From assembly GCA_963402885.1 (NCBI GenBank), contig OY727099.1:1862501-1926500 (forward strand): DNA of 64,000 bases, read 5' to 3'. The notes under the pieces are model-generated. The model ran no database searches and was not told the DNA's origin. It saw only the letters and a program-made list of their open reading frames with translations. A program made the position numbers and the translations under genes. Positions within the stretch are counted from its first letter, which is position 1; each line of letters begins with the position of its first letter. Shown here one piece after another: positions 38,701 through 49,200 of the stretch. This DNA is from Antedon bifida. Taxonomy: Eukaryota; Echinodermata; Crinoidea; Comatulida; Antedonidae.

Positions 38701-41583
38701 CACTTTAACTTCTCGTCATAAATCTTGCAGCCAATTGTCACTAATGTAAAGCTATAATGTGTCTAGTGAGTGTATGAATTATGTACACCACATTTGTCAC
38801 AGTGTATTCTGCACGCCACATGTGTTTCACAATAGATACATTAACTTTATCATAGGCCTAACCTAAATCCAAGTTTAATTCTCCTATATAATTGGAAAAG
38901 TATTCAATATTTGCATATTTTACATATTCCAGGTGATAGAGTGATGGCTTATTTACATAGCGGAGGATGTGCTGATAAAGTTACTGTTCATCAGGATCAT
39001 GTGATGTCTGTACCGACATGGATGACACTATCATCAGCTGCTGCACTTCCTCAAGCGTGGTTGACGGCCTACAATCTGTTATGTCATGAAGGTTAGTACT
39101 GTAAATGTAGACATATGTTGATAGCGTGTTTATAAACTAAGATTCATTTTAGGCTTAGGGAGTGGAGTTGAAAGAGTCGTGAGTTACAACACTGGCACTA
39201 GGTCAGGATTGAACCCAGGACATTGGGATTGGAAGCATGTTAACCACCAAGCTACAGCTACACCCAATCTTACTTATATTCCCTATTTTCCTGAACTTCC
39301 TGCATTCCAATAACAATATAACACTGTATATTGCCCATTCATACAAAGACATTACGTTCCAGGAGAGGGGCTTTAAAATGATTAGTTAATACAACTATAT
39401 ACATGGTGTACATTCAACAGTTTTGGACTTCCAATGCTTTCTGTTTAATCAAACCAATTTAATGCAAGTGTTCACAACATAAAATGTAATAGTTAAACAC
39501 CTGCTGTGAATTCTCTTTTTTTCTTATTTGCAGCTTCTATGAAACATGGTGACATTGTCTTGATCCATGCAGGGGCTAGTGGTGTAGGCACAGCACTGGT
39601 CCAATTGGTCACCATGGCTGGGGGTATTGCAATTGTTACAGCAGGCTCTGATGGAAAAATTGGAATTTGTAAATCATTGGGTGCTTCTGCTGGATTCAAC
39701 TATAAGTCTTTAGATTTTGCCAAGGACCTTACCAATCATCTTAATGGTAAATTATGTGTTTTATTTCTTTGTTCAAAATATGTTACAAAGTGGGTTCCTG
39801 TGTATGAATGCCTAGAGTTTTTTCGCAACGAGATAAAGCAGAAATTATAAATTATGTGTATGAACATAATTATTAAGATACCTACAGTACACCTAACCAT
39901 CTATTAATAATCTGTCTAACTGTAAAAAAGAAACTAAAAGTGTTAGTGGAAAGAAAGAAAGAACTGGCTTGTAGAAAACTGTTGACATACAGCCATAAGG
40001 AATAAAGCTGCCAGAACATTAACACTATAGACTGTAATTCTTATATTATTATCATTGCTAGTATCGCATTGTTTATATTCTATTGATATGCAGTATAGTT
40101 GAGTTTCCCATTGGTTATTATGAATAACGTTATATTTTAATTATTCTTTTCTTTTTCTGGCCCTACATCTCTTTATTTATTTATAGAAATAAAAATCTCA
40201 GATAGATCTGATATTTACAAATAAATTTTGAATGATATAACCAAAGTTGTTTTAATTTTAATAGGAAAACGTGTCAATTTGATCTTTGACCCAGTTGGTG
40301 GCACCCACTGGCAGTTGAATAGTAACATTATTGGACAGGATGGGACTTGGATTATCTATGGCCTTTTGAGTGGGCCTTATATTGCTGGAGATATGAGACC
40401 ACTCTTAAAAAAGAATGTTACAATCAAGACATCGCTGCTGAAGAATAAGTCCAACGAGGTAAGTCAATCACTAAGAATTATATTTTGTTGCATTTAAAAT
40501 GTTTTTATTGATGGAAAATCCGTAACAAAAATCATTTGACAATAACTGTACCTGTGGGGTAGGCCTGCCCTACACTAGTCATAGGCTTAGTGCACTCTAG
40601 GCCTTGGGTAGTGTAGCATAGACTATACTACTACTACCGTTTAGTATTACTAGCTGATACCTGTCTGATGGACGGGTGTCTCATTGACTTTTCTGCAACA
40701 TACTGTAACTGTATAAAGGTGCCAAAGATTGCTAAGACCCGAGTCACTTGAGTCAAAGTGTTCGGATCTGACAAAATAAATTGCTGGTCTAACAGACTAA
40801 ACAATAGGGAATTTAAAAGTTGCTCCAATGTGAACCATATAGAATGATTTCAGGCTATTAAAATATAAAGATATTATATGTGTTTATATAATAAAATGGC
40901 CATTAGATGTAGTTCAATGCTTTGTAACCTACCATTACCAATTTGAAGTGAGAAGAACCTATAAAAGACACAAACAAAAAGGGCTGTTATGGCTAAGATG
41001 TCCGAAACACCCCGAATGACCTGTTACCAGTTTTGTTGAGCATCTTGTGTGAGCTTTCAGTTATCTTTTACGGAAGAGAATATTATCTCCATTGATGATC
41101 TTATCGGAGGTTATATTAAGGTTTCATTAAACGCGCAACTTAAAAGAGGAAATATGCGCATTGTGCGGTATATAAATACCAAATATTATTTTATTCTAGC
41201 ACATAGCAGAACTTACCACGGAATTTACCAAAGATGTTCTACCATATTTTTTACCGAACGATAAAATTCAACTGAGTCCAGTTATCAACAAATTCTACCC
41301 ATTAGAAGAAATTAAAGATGCTTACTCCTTTCTGGAATCAAACGAGACCATTGGAAAATTGATTATCAATATTAAAGATGAGGATATGTCCAAGGTAGGA
41401 GTACCGAGTAGCTTACAGAATAAAAAAAACGTTGAGGTTCCGGGCACGTGCAGTCAGCTCGAAGAATTGGCACACGCATCGTCTCAATTGCTTGAAGAAT
41501 CAAGAATGCTGGAAAGAAGAAAATCGGGTTTGGAATCTCCGCTAGACTTTATTTCTTCTGAGGTGTCAGTTGAAACGACATGA
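35715..41583 (+). CDS. CaRF-domain / PIG3-like quinone oxidoreductase fusion, copy 2 (623 aa)
   Basis: Tandem paralogue of the gene ending 487 bases upstream. Exons: 35715-35874, 36473-36645, 36881-36997, 37405-37608, 37961-38131, 38554-38650, 38933-39091, 39534-39746, 40265-40458, 41200-41583 (TGA 41581-41583). All nine intron phases equal those of copy 1, and exons 7 (159 bp) and 8 (213 bp) have identical lengths. The CaRF-like part (1-218) keeps LPYDGTPFM, C92 in NCQFG, C134 in KKRDCP and H191/H194 in SDHQFHP. The PIG3-like part (about 219-552) keeps AGASGVG (373-379), LIFDPVGG and GKLII. The ancestral PIG3 start Met is Ile here (TIRAAI), so the oxidoreductase cannot start on its own at the usual place. 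The tail (553-623) is short and charged, without the Q/N-rich extension of copy 1. The paralogues have diverged well, so the duplication is not recent. Confidence 0.85.
39165..39265 (-). mobile_element. tRNA-derived SINE relic
   Basis: The minus strand contains GTAGCTTGGTGGTTAACATG (A-box-like) and GGGTTCAATCC (B-box-like) with tRNA-like spacing. Intron 7 of CaRF-PIG3 copy 2. Confidence 0.6.
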
Positions 41584-41750
41584 TTCAAACCAATGTTTGG
41601 ATAAATAGGAAATCTTATTCTTTGAAAAAGTAGAACTTTTTAAAACAATGTAAAATGAGTTTTGTTTTGTTGTGCAGTTAAAACCTGTAATACAGTAATA
41701 TAAAAATATAATGTAATAGAAAATACTTTTTGTTAAGTTATTAAAATGGA

Positions 41751-41768
41751 AATAAAGTGTAAAATAAA
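41751..41768 (+). terminator. polyadenylation signals of CaRF-PIG3 copy 2
   Basis: Two AATAAA hexamers, at 41751-41756 and 41763-41768, lie about 170 bases after the stop codon. A third is at 41889-41894. The minus-strand aminopeptidase gene converges from the other side. Confidence 0.5.
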
Positions 41769-42023
41769 GACAAAAGTTAATTTGGGAAAAAAGAAACAGT
41801 ATTAAACAAAAGATTGACACATTTTTTAATGTCACCTATTAACATATAAAATTAAAAAGAGTTTATTGTTGTACTCATTTGATTTTGTAATAAAGGAAAA
41901 GAAATAGGTCTTTATTTGTACATCAGTGAGCACTTATAAGAATGTATTGACATAGTTTACTGTGGTAATAAATGAGAAGAAAGCTATTTGTCAACGATCA
42001 TGTAGCCAATCGTTAAGTTTGTT

Positions 42024-43255
42024 TGTCTATGTTCCATTTTTCTATGGTCTGTTCCGTTTTTCTATGGTCTATTCCATTTATATACCGTCTATGTTCTCTT
42101 CCGTGTACCTATGGTATGTTCTGTTTGTCTATGGTCTGTTCTGTTTGTCTATGGTCTGTTCCATGTACCTATGTTCTGTTCCGTGTAACTATGTTCTGTT
42201 CCGTGTAACTATGGTCTGTTCCGTGTAACTATGGTCTGTTCCGTGTAACTATGGTCTGTTCCGTGTAACTATGTTCTGTTCCGTGTAACTATGGTCTGTT
42301 CCGTGTAACTATGTTCTGTTCCGTGTAACTATGGTCTGTTCCGTGTAACTATGTTCTGTTCCGTGTAACTATGGTCTGTTCCGTGTAACTATGGTCTGTT
42401 CCGTGTAACTATGTTCTGTTCCGTGTAACTATGTTCTGTTCCGTGTAACTATGTTCTGTTCCGTGTAACTATGTTCTGTTCCGTGTAACTATGTTCTGTT
42501 CCGTGTAACTATGTTCTGTTCCGTGTACCTATGTTCTGTTCCGTGTACCTATGGTCTGTTCCGTGTAACTATGTTCTGTTCCGTGTAACTATGTTCTGTT
42601 CCGTGTAACTATGTTCTGTTCCGTGTAACTATGGTCTGTTCCGTGTAACTATGTTCTGTTCCGTGTAACTATGTTCTGTTCCGTGTAACTATGGTCTGTT
42701 CCGTGTAACTATGTTCTGTTCCGTGTAACTATGTTCTGTTCCGTGTAACTATGGTCTGTTCCGTGTAACTATGTTCTGTTCCGTGTAACTATGTTCTGTT
42801 CCGTGTAACTATGTTCTGTTCCGTGTAACTATGGTCTGTTCCGTGTAACTATGGTCTGTTCCGTGTAACTATGTTCTGTTCCGTGTAACTATGTTCTGTT
42901 CCGTGTAACTATGGTCTGTTCCGTGTAACTATGTTCTGTTCCGTGTAACTATGTTCTGTTCCGTGTAACTATGGTCTGTTCCGTGTAACTATGTTCTGTT
43001 CCGTGTAACTATGTTCTGTTCCGTGTAACTATGGTCTGTTCCGTGTAACTATGTTCTGTTCCGTGTAACTATGTTCTGTTCCGTGTAACTATGGTCTGTT
43101 CCGTGTAACTATGTTCTGTTCCGTGTAACTATGTTCTGTTCCGTGTAACTATGGTCTGTTCCGTGTAACTATGTTCTGTTCCGTGTACCTATGGTCTGTT
43201 CTATTTGCCTATAGTCTATTTCGTTATATATGGTCTGTTACTTTTGTCTATGGTT
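42024..43255. repeat. 20 bp minisatellite, about 60 units
   Basis: Unit TTCCGTGTAACTATGNTCTG, with N either G or T. Edges (42024-42160, 43190-43255) are degenerate and the core is almost perfect. It fills most of the spacer between the convergent CaRF-PIG3 copy 2 and aminopeptidase genes. In the distal part the G/T variants follow a three-unit cycle (60 bp). Open frames across it are repeat artefacts. Confidence 0.97.
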
Positions 43256-43289
43256 ATAGTGTAATAAAGGTTTCAAATGAGAAGCGGGT

Positions 43290-46200
43290 TTATCCAGAAA
43301 CAGGACCACGTTGTTGTTGTTGTTGTTGTTGTAGCCAATCATTAACTTCGTTATAGTTGGTTGACATCCACCGAATGTTCGCCTCAATTTTCTCCACGGA
43401 TTGAGTAAATGCCGTTCGTCCTGTACCTTGATCAGGATGATCTGACATAAAGCTCAGTACCTGTAAAACATACCGTAACAATATTTTACGGATAAACACC
43501 AAAAAGACAGTGGTCCTTGTTCCTCTTACATAATCGTTTCTATACTTCTGTTTCCCTCTGCCGTGATATTGCTACATATTCTAGGTTATTAAGGCTAATT
43601 TACACAGACAGACCAATATTGTATTGGCTTTATAGCTTGTGTATTATTCATTTTAAACATTAGTGAACCTTACCTCGTAGAGTTTAAATTCAGTATTGAA
43701 ATGATTAGTCACTCCTTCAATAAGGCTTGAAAACTGGAAAAGACTGTCTCCATATCTGTAATGCAAACACACAACTGGATGGATGATTGTTTGAAGTTTC
43801 TTTAAATATCGCCATTGGTGCCTTCCTATTTCCTGTGTTCCAAATAGTGACTACATGGTACTAGGCCCAACAAAATTCAACGAATACAACATATTTGGAT
43901 GTCTGAAACTTTGTTTCTGATGTGATTTTATCGGAGGTTCCAATTAAACGTGCAACTTAAAGTAGAAGTGGAAATGTGCGCATTTTGCAGGAAAAAAATA
44001 CCATATATTATTGTATTCTAGCACATAGCAGAACTTACCACGGAATTCACCAAAGATGTTCTACCATATTTTTAACCGAATGATAAAATTCAAATTCTAC
44101 CCACTAGAAGATATTAAAGGTGCTTACTTCTTTCTTGGGTCAAACGAGACCATTGGAAAGTGAACTTATGCAGCAGAGAGGAATACATTAAATATAGGGA
44201 TTTACGTTTTTCTGAAGTAGTCCCAGTTGTCTCTGAAGAAGTTCCATGCCAGTGGAGCTCCGGTTGGATTCCGAGCAACCTCCGTGATAACTGTCACCCA
44301 GTCTTGAGAACGAATTACATCAGATCCCATTGTGAAATTTAAAAAACTAAAATTAAAACAATTTAGTATAAGAGAATTGTTAGCCAAAAGACAAAAAACT
44401 GAATACATTGTTAAAGATAAAGAGGTTTAAATAGATCGTGTACTATGCGGTAATATGTTGCTAAAAGAAGTCGTGAAAGACCAGCATCACTTTCTTGATA
44501 GCTCCATGGTATCTCTATGACGTCTGGACAATAATTGGTCAAGACTCCATGATAAGGTATAGCATAGGTTATCCTGTTCACTAGCTGACTAGCTATCCAT
44601 AACATCTTGGAAGACCTGTGTCACAGCTCGTGCCATGACAACTTTGTGACGTCTGGACAATAATTGGATGATTGTCCAATCAACTTTGCTACAAGATTTT
44701 TTGCTACAAGATAATGTATAGCGTAGGTTATTCTGTTCACTAGCTGACTAGCTATCCATAACATTCATGGAAGACCTGTGTCATAGCTCGTGCCATGACA
44801 CCTCTATGACGTCTGGACAATATTTGATCACTTACGTGCTAAGTGCCCAAGGATCTTTGCTACAGGATAAGGCATAACGTAGGTTATCTTGTTCACTAGC
44901 TATTTGTGAACTCTGGTACTGTTCAAGAACAAAATACCATTCCGTTTGGTCGCCATATTTTACTGCAGTGCAGTACACAGTGTAGCGTAAATCGGATGCA
45001 ATTCTGTAAGAAAGAAATTTACACTGCTAGGTATATGTTCCAATGTTTCAATAATCCTCTATTACGCAGAGGAACAAAAGCTTGCCATCGTGGTACTACA
45101 TGTAGACCTACCTGTTTTCATTTGGTGTACTCATCCAGTTTTGAAACATTCTGATGGCAGTGTTAATGCAGTCAGTGTTTTCATAGTAGCACGCACCTGA
45201 GACCGCGATGCTCCTGGTTAGTCTAAAAGAAAGATATTCTATTAGTTTTGCCAAATGTTGTACCTAATGATATGGGCATTCCAGTCCATGTTATAAACAA
45301 GATGTCTTTGGTCGTAGCGTATTTTATTACTTCCTTACCTTCTTCAGAAGAACCATCTGCTTTAAATAGTCACAGTCAAGTATATGAGTCAATGTAGGCA
45401 TATAACACTAACGTACTTTCATCTATATGTGAAATCCAGTCGTGCTTGTTGATACCTTACCTGGTCAAGTGATCTCCTGTATTAGCCCACCCGACGTGTT
45501 CATACAGCGGAGTTATCTGCCTTTTCATGTATTCCTGCACAAACATAATATGAAATATGTTAAATATTGCAGAGACATCGTTTTGAATCTTCTTCAAACG
45601 CTGGTATTGTATTTTGCATGTGATTGAATTTCGAATATAAATAAGACATCAGTTAATGTCGTTGCGCTTACGAAGTCTATGGCGCATCTGGCTGCCTGAA
45701 ACAACTTTTTACTGAAATACCGAATGCTGAAACTGCCAATCATCTATCAATTTTGATAGATGCCTTTCCATTTAAAGTTTGCAGATACATACCTGGAAAC
45801 GCCCGTACGCCGGTGATATCTTGAGCATCTTAGCAATGTAGCCCAGGGAGTTCGAAGCTACAGACCAAGGTACATACTCCAACTCTTCATTAAGGTATCT
45901 TGTTAGGTCTAAGGCCGTTACTTGGTTCAATTCACCAGCCTGGGCTAGTTTAAGAGCATCGCTAAGTAGTGCAGCTCGATTCTTAATCGGTATTATCTGT
46001 TTAAATATACAAAACAATCGATGTAGAATCATCTATATGGCGAATCGTGTATATTTTGTAAAATTACAGTTTACATTCCTTTGGTACACCCCTATTCAGA
46101 GGACATCCCTGTTAAGGAAATACTTTCCCATGAACGAACGAAGGAATATTGTGTTTTAACACTACGTACAATCCCTATTCAGGGTACACCTCTACTGATA

Positions 46201-49200
46201 GTGATACATTCCCATGAAACGAACGAAAGAAAAACACTACGGCCAGGGGTCAACCTAGCTGGAAAGTTGACCAATTTCTATGCATTTATATGTACAGATA
46301 TCACTGTAGGCCTATAAAAATGACAGTCTGACGAGTTTCTTGGGGTGGGTGTAGCTAGGAGGGGCATTGTAATTGGTTAAAAAAATGATCCATATGCCTT
46401 TACCATATTAAGGGGATACAGTTGGAAAAAAGTATTTTAATCTACTGAACAGTTTGATAAAAAGGATTTTACTGTATTTCATTCACTGTCTCTCTTACCT
46501 CATGGTTATTAATTAATTGATTACTGATTAGGTTCCAGTTAGTCTGGTCGTAGTTTACCCGATAGTAACCGGTTTGGTCGATGTTAACTAATATCCAGTC
46601 GTCATCGTTCACGTCAGGTAGATCTTGCATCACTGAATAATAAATCGATATAACATGATGTCAGGCACAGAACATAATAATCCAATACATTAAGCGATCA
46701 TAAACTGAGCGGCTTACTTGGCAACACTCGGACAGTAGCAGAAAACGCGCTATTTTTAACTCGGCCCATATTAAAGATAAGTTTTTGTGACGTCAATAGG
46801 CATGGTCGGTTAGACATCTACATTATATGATCGTGAGACCGAATCCAAAGATCTTCGCATTGCTTGTGTGTCCTTAGGCAAGACAGTTTGCTTACGTTTG
46901 CCTCTTTCCACCCAGGTGTACAAATGGGTACCTGGTATAGGTCAAAACACAACTGCGCTGATTACGGCTGCAACATTATGGTTTGGTTTCTAGACGTGTT
47001 TGATCCAAAACATGACCGGGGTAACAATGTGATGCGCATAGACTTGGTGCTTTTAGCGCTATATAAGATCGACGTATATTATTATTATCTATGAAAATCT
47101 AAGACGATAACTTGACAATTGTGAACGTCATCGTGCAAAGTATACATACAATACAATCAAACCAAATGTTTTGAAAGCATTTTCCAAGTTTTTTAAAAAT
47201 ATATTATATAAACTATTCAAGTTAGGATGAAACCGTAAAATATGATGCTACACACATTTGCCTAGCTATACATAGACGGCCAAAATAAAGCAGTACAATT
47301 ACCGTCTCCGTTCTCCATCCACAATCGTACTGTTTGTGTATTTATGTTTGGTTGACTCCGTATTGTTAAGGGGATCCACCAAACGTAGCTAAATTTGAAA
47401 GAAAAATAGTTATTAGATATTCCTGTAGGCCTATTTATGCATAAATCTAAAATAATATAAATAAAGGTTATCCATGATTAAAATATTGGTACATTACCGT
47501 TTGTAGGATTTCGCACTGAAACAAAATGAAACTATGAGATACAGGGACGTACCCAGCATAAAACAAACCTTTTTCTAATACTGTATAGAATCGACTCCAA
47601 TAGCCTCCCCCGAAGCATATCTAAATTCATTCATTCATCAGTAGAAATTACTTCAATTTATTGTCGTTTACATATAAAATATACATAGAAATTATGTTTG
47701 CTCTGAGATATACAAAAACAGATAATTGTATGTGTCACATCACTCTAGTACGGTATACTGACAAGCATTTAGTGGCCGAATGGCAGCTGGATAAAAGCTG
47801 TTAAGAAACCTATGAAAACTATTCATACAAAACAACAACTATTACTAATACCCTAAATCGTCATATTTTGTAGTAAAATTAGCGTCTGGGTTTATTAGAA
47901 AGTGATGTTGGGTAGCAGTGAACCCAGCCTCAGTGCCGCCATATCGCCGTGTAAAGTTGACGGTGGGTAAGCCCATTTGTAAGGTCCACGTGTGCATGAT
48001 GGTTTTGACGTCCATGTCTAGGGTGTCTTCTTTCACTACCTATAATTAATTGATATTTTATATCAGCGTATTATGCAATTAAAACATTTACGGGACCACG
48101 ACGATCGGGCCAAATTTCTTCGTTGGGCCGATCTTCTCATGCATTTTGGCATGATCGCCTCTCAATCCCAAGAATTCGGCTGAAAAATGTTGGTTGGAAG
48201 AGATTATTCAGATAGTTAGGTTTTGTAGTTTCTGTCAGGTTGATTATTGAGAGAGTTAGGTTTGCCAATGTTATAGATAGTCGTTTAATTTACCCGTGTT
48301 TGTCCGTGGCAACCATTTAAAGACAATTATTCATTGGTGCTATATAATGTTACAATAAAAAAAGTTTTAGTTAAGCTCTGTCTACACTATCAAACTTCAT
48401 GTGACAAAAAAAATGTGATGTGCCCATATATGGATCATATTTGGGCATATCACTACCATATGGCCACATCACATTTTTGTCTCATAAAGTGTGATACTTT
48501 AGACAGTATTTAACGTATTTAACGTATGCGTGCCAACCTCATTAAAACAGTCCCAGAGTTGGTCGTTATTAGCATTGCTGTATTTGTAGCGTTGCAAATA
48601 TATTCGAAGTCCTCTCACAAACAAATCGTCTCCAAGAAAATCTCGACACATTCGAAAAATAGACGCACCCTGTAAAAATATGTATATGTATATCAATTAT
48701 GCCATTTACTGTTGTGCACTATTGGAGTAGAATTATAGCTTGTGGTTGAGATGCCTGGCTACCTTCTCAGGGTTCAAATCATGTCAGATGACCGGATTAT
48801 TCTCATGACCAAAAACAATTCCCCTTCCAAATACTGTATTTAGAGAATATTGTGTTTATTGTGAACAGGATTGCCACCTTTTATTTTAATCACTTAAGGT
48901 TATCATTGACAATTTGTCTAAATAAATAAAAATAGACAAAGAACTATATTAATTGGCATTGGTGCAATAGCATATGAAATACTCATTGGTCAATTTTCCA
49001 CAATGTTGTGATGGCACTAGTTACTATTCGCTATGCATGATCAGTTTCTAGAATAACGTAATGGATAAGGTATAATTGTTTATTGTAAAGTACGAATGCA
49101 TTTTACTTGATGGGAGCGGCATAATAATAAGTTGGAGAACCCCGGCATCATAAGAATACATCGACTTTACTCCAAAATGTAAACAAATCCATACCTTGTT

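Noticed and set aside
41962-42228. Open frames of 88 and 61 codons with repeated MVCSV / LFRVT words
   Set aside because: They are translations of the 20 bp minisatellite and its degenerate edge; no family match and no splice or start context.
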